Assembly: GCF_026262505.1 (NCBI RefSeq)
Contig: NC_067204.1
Location: 21,917,300 to 21,981,299, forward strand
Source of the DNA: Trichomonas vaginalis G3
Taxonomy: Eukaryota > Parabasalia > Trichomonadida > Trichomonadidae
Direction of reading: 5' to 3'
Length of the DNA stretch: 64,000 bases
Part shown: one piece after another, positions 1-9,066 of the stretch
How the letters are laid out: every line of letters starts with the position of its first letter
Numbering within the stretch: position 1 is the first letter of the stretch
Position numbers and translations under genes: made by a program
Notes under the pieces: model-generated
What the model was told of the DNA's origin: nothing
Database searches by the model: none
What the model saw: only the letters and a program-made list of their open reading frames with translations

Positions 1-353
1 CATAACTTTACAAAATCAATTTTTTTTTCTCCATAATGAGATTCTGCAATTCCTTTCCATAAAAATCTATTGTTTTCATTGTGTATCCATTTATTATTAA
101 ATACAACTAGTGTTGTTAGCGTCTATCTTCCCAATAACTGTTTAAAAATTTCATTTCAAATTTAAAAAACAAAACGATCCAAATTTGAGATATCCAAAAT
201 GACAATTTGTTTCATTTATATGAAAAATCATGTGACTCTGGCTAATTCTTCAAAAATTTGGGGCATCTCAATAGATATAAATACATTGAATTACAACAAG
301 ATTACCACGAATGAACAAATTGAATTTTATGAACTTATGAATTTTTAATTTGA
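1..353. other. AT-rich leader region without a gene
   Basis: No open frame of useful length and no recognisable repeat or RNA gene. It ends at the TGA that bounds the BspA-like frame on its 5' side. I see no ATG here that joins that frame directly. Confidence 0.5.
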
Positions 354-1742
354 TTTTATTTCACATTGTTTTATTTTCTAGTTTATCTCAGTTACAGTAC
401 TGGTCTCTTTGGATACCGAGACAGTTCAAATAAAGATCTTGTTAATTGTTCGAGCGAAATTGGAAGTGACGTTGTTATTCCATCAACTGTTGTACATATA
501 TACAGTCAAGGTAGTACTGATTTTGCATTTAAAAATTGCAGGTATGTAATTAGATCTCTTAGATTCGAAGAAAACAGCCAAATTGTTAGTATTTATAGCC
601 ATAGTTTTCGTGATTCATATCTTGAGTCAGTAAATTTAAGCGAATGTAAAAAACTTCAATTTCTTGACTCTTCAATCTTTGAAAATTGCAATTTGCAATC
701 AATTATATTCCCTAATAATATAACAAGTATTGGAAAATATTGTTTTCGATCAAATTTCTATTTATCTTCAATAGATATTCCAGATTCTGTTATATTAATT
801 GACGATAACGCTTTTTCAGAATGCTTAAATTTAAAAGAGATTAATATATCACCAAATTCGAATTTAACAACTTTAGGAATTAATATATTTAGAGACACAA
901 TAGTCAAATCAATTTTTCTCTCAAAAAATGTTACTAATATCAGTCCAATCACCTTCGATAGTTGTATACTAGAAAGCATTACAGTGGACCAAAATAATCC
1001 GATATTTCATAGTGATTCTAAATCTGTTTTTAAAGGAACAGAAAATTCCACATTATATAAAGTTGTTCAAACTTTTTCAGGTGAATATATAGTTCCTTTA
1101 TTTGTTACTTCTATCTCTGACATGTGTTTTGATTCCTGCCTAAAGATATCTAATATTGCACTCCACAACAATATCACTTCACTAGGATTTTTCGGATTTT
1201 ATCATTGCCAAGCTATAAAAACTATTAATAAACCGAAAAGTGTAATAAAGATTGAGGAAGGTACATTTCTTGCATGCAATTCATTAACAAGTATTACAAT
1301 CTCAGAAAATGTGATTTTGATAGATAGTCGTGCATTTAAGGATTGTAGAAATCTAAAAAGTATTACATTCCTTAGCAATAATAATGAGATCTCATTTGGT
1401 GATCAAACATTTCGTGACATTGAAAATCCAATGAATATTTACATTCCAGGAAAATTTAATGCTAAATTACAGTACCAGAATCTATTTCCGAATAGAAGCC
1501 ATTTATATATTACGAGTCAAACAAAATTATCATATGATTGTAAAAATTTTTTTAAACAAAAGTCAGCCATAGTGCACTTCTTGGATATGACTGAAATTAC
1601 AGATCGTACAACTGAAGAAGTCATTAATTATATAGCGTATGAAATAATTTATCCAATAACACAAAGAGATCTTATTTATGCAGTATCTGGCTACTTTTAT
1701 CTAGTCACTATCTTTACAGTCTTAGGAATTACATGCAAATAA
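354..1742 (+). pseudogene. BspA-like leucine-rich repeat protein, no start codon
   Basis: About 460 codons of BspA/TpLRR-type repeats: units such as ITSIGKYCFRSN, LSSIDIPDSVILIDDNAF and LTSITISENVILIDSRAF follow the roughly 23-residue trichomonad pattern of 'xxIxIPxxVxxIxxxAFxxCxxL'. In trichomonads this family is mostly surface-exposed and implicated in adhesion (family knowledge). The frame opens after a TGA at 351-353 and contains no ATG until far into the repeats; the first possible codon is TTG at 366. A hydrophobic stretch near the C-terminus (SGYFYLVTIFTVLGI) looks like a weak membrane segment, and the frame then stops at TAA 1740-1742. Directly after the stop the same frame stays open for about 24 codons and encodes a very charged tail (QKHEKRHWRKEI...). 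That is what a cytoplasmic tail would look like. I therefore read it as a decayed gene lacking its 5' end and with an early stop; an unseen 5' exon is the alternative. Confidence 0.7.
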
Positions 1743-2105
1743 TTTCAGAAACATGAAAAGCGACATTGGAGAAAAGAAATCATCGAAGATATAGATAAAA
1801 GGATTAATTACATTTATTAATGCATTATTTTGAATGAATTTTTTGATAAACATTTGATTATGAAATTAAAATTTAAATAAAATTTTAGTAGCATAGTTAT
1901 TGAATATGAGATTTAATATATACTTCAAAAGTTATTTTTTTAAACTTGACATAAGTGACAATCGTCAATTTAATTCTGTTTTCAAGGCTTCTCCATTAAA
2001 TAAATTGATCATTTTTAAAAGAAATTTATTACATTTAACAATACAAGCTATTTATCTTATCCGTTTATCATTTTACAATTAATTTTTTTTGAATCATTTA
2101 AATAT
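1743..2105. other. intergenic, AT-rich
   Basis: Apart from the short in-frame tail of the BspA-like frame (to about 1820), nothing recognisable. A 60-codon open frame at 1900-2082 is rich in Phe, Leu and Ile and looks like chance. Confidence 0.4.
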
Positions 2106-2417
2106 TCAAAATAAAAGCTTCGAATCTGAACAATATTGGGCTTCTATTGGTCCTGAATTTAATTCATGGTTTTTCCCTCCATCTTCTAATTCTTTTTCAA
2201 GATTTTCCGGACTAAGACTGGTTGTTATTACAATAGGATAGATTGGTTGTGTCTGTAAATACTTTGAAATTAATAACTTTTCTTTTTTCTCTTCTTCATT
2301 TGTAAAATGAAATTGTTCTTTAATTTTTCCTCTTCCTTCAACAACATAGATCGTTCCATTGTCTTTATATTTGGGACAGAATATAATTCTTCTAAATTTA
2401 ACATCAGACCTTGACAT
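2106..2417 (-). CDS. small orphan protein, 103 aa
   Basis: An ATG-initiated frame of 103 codons on the minus strand. The product is charged, with a Glu/Lys-rich centre (NEEEKKEKLL) and a Pro/Ser-containing second half (ITTSLSPENLEKELEDGG). I do not recognise a family. The composition is more protein-like than most antisense frames here (balanced acidic and basic residues, few Phe/Ile runs), but it is short and sits in an accessory, decayed neighbourhood, so it could be a gene remnant. No promoter motif of the types seen elsewhere in the window precedes it. Confidence 0.3.
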   Translation of the reverse strand: MSRSDVKFRRIIFCPKYKDNGTIYVVEGRGKIKEQFHFTNEEEKKEKLLISKYLQTQPIYPIVITTSLSPENLEKELEDGGKNHELNSGPIEAQYCSDSKLLF

Positions 2418-2789
2418 GCTTGATATAATAAAAATGAATCAAAACCAATTTACATCAATATTTAATTTTACCAACAGATTTTTAAATTTTGAATGGTTTA
2501 CTTTTAAAAATCCAACATATATTTTTCATTCTGATATGATATTAATATTATCTGGAATTTTAATTTTAATAATGTTGGAATTTTAATCTTTTTTTGAATT
2601 TAAGAAAAATGTCTGGCTTTTTTTTCTCGGGTGAAGGGAAAATGGTTCTTCTCCGAAAATTGAAGTGTAATATTTTTGGCAGATAAGACTACATTTCACA
2701 ATAGTATTGAAATATTGTGACTCTGGTAAACAATTGTACTTTCTTGACTATGAATTTACATAATATTCATCCATTCTTAAGTTCATAAT
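2418..2789. other. intergenic before the first transposon-end repeat
   Basis: No supported gene. It ends where the first copy of the transposon-end repeat begins. Confidence 0.4.
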
Positions 2790-2922
2790 AAGGGTTTCGT
2801 TTTGCGAAAAAAACGTACAATACGCAATTTCGCTAAAAAACATTTAGCTAGCAATTTCGACCTTTGACTCACTCAGGACGTCACTTTTTTAATTTTGCGG
2901 TATCATATTTTTGGAAAATCTT
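2790..2922 (+). repeat. MULE left-end repeat, copy 1 (truncated)
   Basis: About 133 bp beginning AAGGGTTTCGTTTTGC. It is essentially identical to 4746-4879 and near-identical to the left end of the complete element at 47383-49689. It stops at GGAAAATCTT, where it joins the 3' flank of the kinase pseudogene; the joint falls in a short stretch (AAAATCTT) shared by both sides. No matching right end lies nearby. Confidence 0.85.
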
Positions 2923-3022
2923 GATTCCATTCTCAAAAGATGTATCTCACTTGCATATATTCACTGATATATCTAAAGTTTATAAGTCAATTAAAAAGTA
3001 TTTACTGAAATAAAATGAGAAA

Positions 3023-4222
3023 TTAATTGGCCTTTTTTTCTGCTCTAAAAGATAATTCATTCTTCCTAGCAACAAATTCAGGCAATGGATTTACTAAGTT
3101 GAGTTTCTCCATTATTTGTTCAATATGGAAATGATTATTGATCAATTGTTCAACCTGATCAAGAATTCCTGCCTGGAACAATTTCTCGAACTCAAGCTTC
3201 TGTTCTTTATCAAGCGTTGCTGCTTCTGTTAAGACAAAGTTTTTAATAAAAGCAGCATTATTTCTACTTTCTGGTTTTGTTGCGATGCAGCTCAATACAA
3301 GTGACTTTAAATTGTATTCGTCATTATATAACTCTTTGATCCTATCCTCGTTTTGCATTCTTTTCTCAATTTCGGATTCTCGATTAATTTGTAACTTTTT
3401 CTTGAGTTTATCGATATTATCTTTCAAGTAACTGATGATTTGTTAATCATATAAATCATTCGGACTGAGGTCTTGGAATTCTTCAAAATCTTCTGGGTAT
3501 CTCTCAACAAGGGAAATGATTTCCTCAACATCCTTTTCCGTTTCTTTAAGAGGTTTGTCCAAAATATGATCGACATTTGCCAAAACGCTTTGAACTTGAT
3601 CTAATTCAATTTCGCAGGATTTAATTACGGCTTGAGCTGCTTGGTTCGGCTCATTCCCTGTCATTATATAATATATCACACCACCAAGTGCGAAAATATC
3701 GGAAGCTGGCGTGTAATCGAGAGATTTAATAACTTCAAGAGAATGATAAAGACCTGTTCCATGGCGCTTAGAAGTCATCATTGGATTGTCTGTTTTTTGA
3801 ACATCATCGTAATCGATGATGTGAGGGTAATGTTTTGTATCAATTCGAATATTCTTTGGACAAATATCTCTGTGAATAATTTTGTTTTTGTGAAGAGTCT
3901 CCAATTGATCGGCAATAAAATAAATCCATACTAATTTTTCGGCATCTGAAGCTTTGTTTTTTTCCAAATAATAGTATAAATCGTCTCCTTTAATGAGCCT
4001 AAAATCAGCGTAAAGGCTACCATCATCATTTTTATGAATGTCAATGAGTTCCTGGAGGAAAATGTTCTCTTTTTAAAGTTTTGCAGTTTCTAGAATTTTA
4101 TTGATTACGCCTTTCCTATTATTTGCCACGAAACTTGAATTTGAATATATTTTACGAAGTATTCCTTCATTTTCAAAAACTTCAATTTCAGCATTATTTC
4201 CTGTATGATAAGTATCACTCAT
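3023..4222 (-). pseudogene. protein kinase-like pseudogene, copy 1
   Basis: A roughly 400-codon kinase-like gene read on the minus strand from ATG 4222. It is more than 90% identical by eye to the copy at 37982-39190. Kinase hallmarks: catalytic-loop IIHRDICPKNI, DYD in place of DFG (IIDYDDV), and a C-lobe segment with SDIFALGGVIYYIMTG (the subdomain IX Asp-Ile-Phe pattern). No clear glycine-rich loop or VAIK lysine is visible, so even the intact ancestor may have been a pseudokinase. The frame is broken by TAA at codon 50 (4075-4073, where the sister copy has CAA) and by TAA at 3445-3443. It also lacks three codons (Ala-Gln-Asn) that the sister copy has. A 407-bp element sits about 30 bp upstream of the ATG. 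Confidence 0.85.
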
Positions 4223-4252
4223 TTTTATTTTTGTTTTTTTGACTAGACTAAA

Positions 4253-4667
4253 TTAAACTGCGAGTCAAAAGGCGTACCTACCTTCAACTTTTTGAGAGAA
4301 GTCATACAATTAATTATATGAGTTTCTCTCAAAAAGTCGATTTCTGCCAGGTACGCCTTTGGACCGCACAAACTATTCGCTCTAATTCGAGAAAACAACA
4401 AAGAATCATAAAACAGACATTCACATAGGATGAATTGATACGATTTTTTCGTGTTTAACTTCAAAATTTAAGATTTCTAAATTTTGTTCAAGCTTAAAAC
4501 CAGAAATTTAAGCATAACTAGAAACTACTATACTACTTATTGCATGTACAGATTATTGGAGCTCTCGTATTTGATAATCTCCACTCACTCTCAGTGAAAG
4601 CACCATTAGCATTAGTAATGTAAACTATTCAAAAATTGAAAGGTACACCTTTTGATTCGAAGTTTAA
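4253..4667. mobile_element. 407-bp TTAA-flanked MITE
   Basis: The element spans 4257-4663 and is flanked on each side by TTAA (4253-4256 and 4664-4667). Its ends are inverted repeats: ACTGCGAGTCAAAAGGCG at the left, and ACTTCGAATCAAAAGGTG read inward from the right (about 19 of 22 matches over the full arms). The paralogous locus near 37950 keeps the empty site with a single TTAA, which proves insertion and defines the duplication. Close to the left end a nested hairpin (4268-4360) pairs AAAGGCGTACCT with AGGTACGCCTTT and ACTTTTTGAGAGAA with TTCTCTCAAAAAGT. It has no coding capacity. TTAA duplication is typical of piggyBac- and Kolobok-type transposases; which one moved it is unknown. Confidence 0.9.
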
Positions 4668-4745
4668 TTCAATGAATTTCTTAATTTTTTGACTGCTTGT
4701 GATATGATTGCAATCTAGTTTTATACCAGTTGAATAAATTAGTTT

Positions 4746-4887
4746 AAGGGTTTCGTTTTGCGAAAAAAACGTACAATACGCAATTTCGCTAAAAAACATT
4801 TAGCTAGCAATTTCGACCTTTGACTCACTCAGGACGTCACTTTTTTAATTTTGCGGTATCATATTTTTGGAAAATCTTTATGAATAA
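4746..4887 (+). repeat. MULE left-end repeat, copy 2
   Basis: Begins AAGGGTTTCGTTTTGC and runs to TTTATGAAT. It matches copy 1 over its length and copy 3 (47383-47526) with only a few small differences. It lies 116 bp before the ATG of the 1248-aa gene and contains GTCACTTTTTT, the reverse complement of the motif that precedes several genes in this window. No right terminal repeat follows. Confidence 0.85.
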
Positions 4888-5003
4888 TAAGTTTTCTTTT
4901 TATTTTCAGCTCAGATCTAGAATAAAATCTTCAAAATCTTGGATTTTTTTTGGGGATGGAAAATAAACAATAACAAAAATTTTTTTATTGTAATCTTTTT
5001 TTT

Positions 5004-8000
5004 ATGAATGATTCTATAGAATACAGGGCTATTGACATAGCAATAACACGTGGGGTGTCTCGTAATTCCCCATTTGTTCAATACTGTTGGAATACAAAGA
5101 AGTTTCCTTTGATTATCGAATATTGTAAGAAGCAAATCTCAACGACAACCAATACAGTCGAAAGACAAAATTATCTCATGCTGATTTTATACATGTTTTT
5201 TGAAAAACAAGAGTGCATTACAAATCATATTGATTCATTATATGAAATTTTAACAAAATATAGCGATGAATTTCTTGATATCAACTGCTATTACGTTCTT
5301 AAAGATACAATACAGAAAATTATTGATTCAGGCGTCAAATTTGGCGAAGGAATTGATTTTACACAATCAAAAATCGGCCCAGCGATTATATTATCGAGCA
5401 TTTTACATTCTAATACAAGTAGCAGCATCATATTTGATGAAATATTCAATCAAATTTCATCAAAACAATATTTAACAAATGCAGATTTTATTGCTCTTTG
5501 TTTTGCTATGCAAGAGATAAAGTACATTGATGTAAATCAAGATACATACAAATCCTACCTCAAATTCATTCAAAAATGCTCAGATTTGATCAATTTTAAA
5601 TTACATTCAACAAATCTAATTGATTGTTACACAGCATTAAAGTACATCACTCACCTTCTTCAATTTATTGGTGAAGACGACCTAATGGAGATACTATCTC
5701 TCTTTTTAGTCCAAATTATTCACTATGAAAATGAAGATGTTACTTCAGTTGGTCTAATTACGACAATGATGATGGCATTACCACCAAAGATCAAAGTATT
5801 CCCAGCGGATCAGCAAATAACCGCGTTTTCTAAGTATATTTTTACAGATTTAAATTCAATCATCATTGACAAGCAAATAAAAGAGTTTATCAACAAAAGG
5901 ACAGATTGTGTATCAACATTAATTGGTTCTTCGAAGGCCATGGACCCTAAAAAGCGTTGTTTGTTCATTTGTGCCAATACTTTACTTTGTGATTCATTAC
6001 CTTTTGTAAAATATTGTTTTGAAACAGTTTTGACGAACAAAAAAGGTCCAAAACAGTCAGAAAGTCAAAATATCTTCAAGAAGAGACTTGAAGACGAAAC
6101 AAGCCACATCATACAACATATGACACCGTTTTTTGATTTAAACAAAGATGAAAATTGTTTCAGTTTTGTTTTGAGTTGTTTCTTCGAATTAATTACAGAA
6201 CAGAAAGAGTATTATCCGAAGATGTTTGAATCATTGAATAGTGTTATCTCTCATCTATCTAAGTTCCCTTATTTGGTGCTAGAAAAGTACATAACGAAGT
6301 CGAATTTGATCAAAGAAAAAGAAACTCATATCGAATTTTGGAAATTTTTTGATAAAAATTTTGACAAAATTTCCAATGACAAAAAAGAAAAACCAGCACT
6401 TATAACTAATAACTACTTGTTCTTGTTCTTAATGAATTGCTTGAAATACTGCAATTTCGTTTCTGATGAAGTGAAACAATATATTTTGAGAACTTTACAA
6501 ATAGTTTACGAATTTGATTTTGTCAACACAAATTTGACATGTAAAGATATTTTGATGTTAACTCGATCACACACGAACATTTTAGAGGAATATCTAGAGA
6601 ACGAGATCAAAAAAGATGAGTTTTCTGGCTACCAACCAATAGCATCATGTTTCGTTGATTCTGCAGCGACAAGTATCAAAGACAACAAATTGTTCAAAGC
6701 TGCTTTCAACTCAGTTCAATCTTTGTCTCCTGAAAATGGTGGAAAAATATTTTTGAACTTTTTCTTGTCACTTTTTTATCAAAATTCGAAACTTTGTTCA
6801 AAAATTATTTATGATTATAGCAAAGACTTGATTGATAGATCATTCTTCTTCAAGAAGCCAGAACAAGAGATATTATTACTTGAAGTTATTGGCAGCATTA
6901 TAAATCAAGTTGAAGACATTGATGAAGATGAATTTTCTTTGATACAAAAAGGATTTTCTTATTTGATTTATCATGGTGATTTATACGAAAACATGTCAAA
7001 CAACCTCAAGTCCTGCTATGGTTTCTTGACAACACAGCACATGATAGATATGAAATTATCAGAAGCTTGTTCGAAATCAATTCATTTAAGTCAATATTAT
7101 GATTTGATTTTGAAAACTTGCCAAAAAACTGACAAAATTTTGCCAGATTTAATCAAGTCGTATTTAGAATTTATTCGTGACGATGAAGATGCAGATGTAG
7201 AGCGCTTTGTTACTTATATTCATCAGTATACAAATGATTATAGTTTAGTTGGAAATCTCATTTTGGAAAATCTTGGAAAATATAATCCAAAATGTACTTT
7301 AATTTGTTTAACAAAGCTGATTCAATTGTATGAATTAACTGATGTTGCAAAATTACATGATACTTTCATTAATGTTTTCTTTGTTGTCGTTGATTTGTTA
7401 TCAAATCATCAAAAAGACAAAAAAGTTGCCATCAGTTTCATTGACACTTTTTGTCAAAGGGAAGTTCCCTTCAACGAAAATATCACTGTTTACATTCGTG
7501 ACAGTATATTAGACACAGACATTGTTAAGCTCATGGATCAGATTACTAAACGTAATTTGACAATGAATGAAGCTATTGTTTACAAATCAATTTTGGCGAA
7601 AGAAAGAAAAATAGTTTTGCCACAAGATTTTTATTCTGCTATTTTTAGAATTGAACAGATTTCAAACAGAAACATAGAAGTTAAATTTGTCAAAGCAGTT
7701 GTCAACTTCTTCTGTAACAACTACGACAATTGTTTCAGAGGTTCTTTGCCAATGAAAGACTACTTCGAATACATTGCAACAATTTACGCAAATGCTTTTA
7801 TGATAAATCATGATTTCTTCCATCATTTGGCAGAATTTATCAGCAAAAATTATGTTTCAAAGGATGAAACATTCTTCAAGAGTATTCTTGAATTCACAAA
7901 AATTGTTGATCAACTTCCATGTGGCCACAATCTTATTTACAAGGATATCTATTATATCAGCATCGCAATGAGTTCGAATTGTGATTTAGCATATGATTCT

Positions 8001-8750
8001 TGTTTAATTGATAATTTCATTGAATTTTCCGATATCATGAGAAATGATTTGAAAGAGCCAATGTTCTTTATTATATTGAGAAACGAGTTATCATTATTAC
8101 AGAAGAATCTTTCCAAACCGAACCAGAAGATCTTTGATTTATTAGTTGATTCTTTGAATGATAACTTATTCACTGATAAAAGAGAAATTATTGATATTTT
8201 GTGGCAATTCGATTTAGATTTTCTCAGTGAAAATTGCAAGAAATACATGCACAATGATATGTCAAAAGATTTCTACAAAGAATCAACAAACTCAATCAAA
8301 CTTAAATACATTAAGTTATGCAATGATTTCGGAGTTAAAAAGGAAATGAGTAAATTAATTGTTTCTTCTTTCAAAGACGAAGGTTGGCACTGCATGAAAC
8401 ATAGATGCATCGATTTGAATGAAAAAGATTTCTTGCCAATCGACGAAGCTTTGCTAGAAAGTGCAGCAGATAATGAAGAAGCTTTTACTTGCTTGAAACA
8501 TGAATTGGATTGCAACGAAATTGATGAAATCGTTGATAAAATACTCAAAAATAATTTGTTATTTGGATCGAAACAGCAAATTTTCATGAAATTGGTCGAT
8601 TTGAAAGCTCCAAAATGGATTCTGGCTTTCGCTAAAAACCAAGAATTTATTAGCGTAGAAAAGTCTGAAGAGTTCATTTTCGATGCTGCAAAACAACTAT
8701 CCCAAGATCCTTCATTTTCGGATTTAATAATCCAAATGATATCAGACTAA
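5004..8750 (+). CDS. large helical protein, 1248 aa, function unknown
   Basis: An uninterrupted frame from ATG 5004 with no transmembrane segment or signal peptide. The predicted protein is almost wholly alpha-helical by composition: recurring Leu/Ile/Phe-rich amphipathic segments of 30-45 residues separated by short polar turns. This resembles a HEAT/ARM-type solenoid such as those in transport receptors or scaffold proteins. I find no catalytic motif and cannot assign a family; karyopherin-like or nuclear-pore-like are only guesses. The start is supported by the T-rich leader directly before the ATG and the absence of an upstream in-frame ATG. The upstream 120-260 bp are transposon-end sequence, so its promoter region may be partly transposon-derived. 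Confidence 0.8.
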   Translation: MNDSIEYRAIDIAITRGVSRNSPFVQYCWNTKKFPLIIEYCKKQISTTTNTVERQNYLMLILYMFFEKQECITNHIDSLYEILTKYSDEFLDINCYYVLKDTIQKIIDSGVKFGEGIDFTQSKIGPAIILSSILHSNTSSSIIFDEIFNQISSKQYLTNADFIALCFAMQEIKYIDVNQDTYKSYLKFIQKCSDLINFKLHSTNLIDCYTALKYITHLLQFIGEDDLMEILSLFLVQIIHYENEDVTSVGLITTMMMALPPKIKVFPADQQITAFSKYIFTDLNSIIIDKQIKEFINKRTDCVSTLIGSSKAMDPKKRCLFICANTLLCDSLPFVKYCFETVLTNKKGPKQSESQNIFKKRLEDETSHIIQHMTPFFDLNKDENCFSFVLSCFFELITEQKEYYPKMFESLNSVISHLSKFPYLVLEKYITKSNLIKEKETHIEFWKFFDKNFDKISNDKKEKPALITNNYLFLFLMNCLKYCNFVSDEVKQYILRTLQIVYEFDFVNTNLTCKDILMLTRSHTNILEEYLENEIKKDEFSGYQPIASCFVDSAATSIKDNKLFKAAFNSVQSLSPENGGKIFLNFFLSLFYQNSKLCSKIIYDYSKDLIDRSFFFKKPEQEILLLEVIGSIINQVEDIDEDEFSLIQKGFSYLIYHGDLYENMSNNLKSCYGFLTTQHMIDMKLSEACSKSIHLSQYYDLILKTCQKTDKILPDLIKSYLEFIRDDEDADVERFVTYIHQYTNDYSLVGNLILENLGKYNPKCTLICLTKLIQLYELTDVAKLHDTFINVFFVVVDLLSNHQKDKKVAISFIDTFCQREVPFNENITVYIRDSILDTDIVKLMDQITKRNLTMNEAIVYKSILAKERKIVLPQDFYSAIFRIEQISNRNIEVKFVKAVVNFFCNNYDNCFRGSLPMKDYFEYIATIYANAFMINHDFFHHLAEFISKNYVSKDETFFKSILEFTKIVDQLPCGHNLIYKDIYYISIAMSSNCDLAYDSCLIDNFIEFSDIMRNDLKEPMFFIILRNELSLLQKNLSKPNQKIFDLLVDSLNDNLFTDKREIIDILWQFDLDFLSENCKKYMHNDMSKDFYKESTNSIKLKYIKLCNDFGVKKEMSKLIVSSFKDEGWHCMKHRCIDLNEKDFLPIDEALLESAADNEEAFTCLKHELDCNEIDEIVDKILKNNLLFGSKQQIFMKLVDLKAPKWILAFAKNQEFISVEKSEEFIFDAAKQLSQDPSFSDLIIQMISD

Positions 8751-9031
8751 TATTAATAAATAAAAACTTCTTTTTTATATGATTTGAAATTATTATAAAT
8801 ACATCTTTGAAATTCATTAGGAGAAAATTCTTATGATAAACCTGCGTAACAATATAAATGCCGAAAACTATAAGACTTTCGGCCAGAAGCTTATATTATT
8901 ATTTAGCTTCCAAATTATCTTTAAATAAATCTTTAATTTCTCCATGTAGGAGATGTATATTTTGAATCCCCATTTATTTAAGGATTCAAAAACTCTAAGA
9001 AAATGTTTTCTCCAAAATAACGTATTTTTAG
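8751..9031. other. intergenic with three short hairpins
   Basis: Between two convergently unrelated genes on the same strand. Small inverted repeats are visible: GCCGAAA with TTTCGGC near 8860-8885, CTCC with GGAG near 8940-8952, and TTTTGAATCC with GGATTCAAAA near 8960-8992. These could be 3'-end structures or part of a small RNA; nothing else supports an RNA gene. Confidence 0.3.
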
Positions 9032-9041
9032 GTGCACGTTT
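9032..9041 (+). promoter_or_regulatory. GTGCACGTTT upstream motif (WDR92)
   Basis: An exact 10-mer ending 25 bp before the ATG at 9067. The same 10-mer occurs at a similar distance from the kinesin and, inverted, from the 659-aa coiled-coil gene. Confidence 0.5.
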
Positions 9042-9066
9042 AATTTTATAGAAATATTATCTTTAT

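Noticed and set aside
758-979. Antisense frame across the BspA-like gene
   Set aside because: A shadow of the leucine-rich repeat frame; no family resemblance.
4243-4464. 73-codon minus frame in the TTAA element
   Set aside because: It crosses the element boundary and has no transposase or other resemblance.
8860-8992. tRNA or small RNA gene suggested by three short hairpins
   Set aside because: No cloverleaf, no T-loop motif and no Pol III boxes that I can see; kept only as a note on the spacer.
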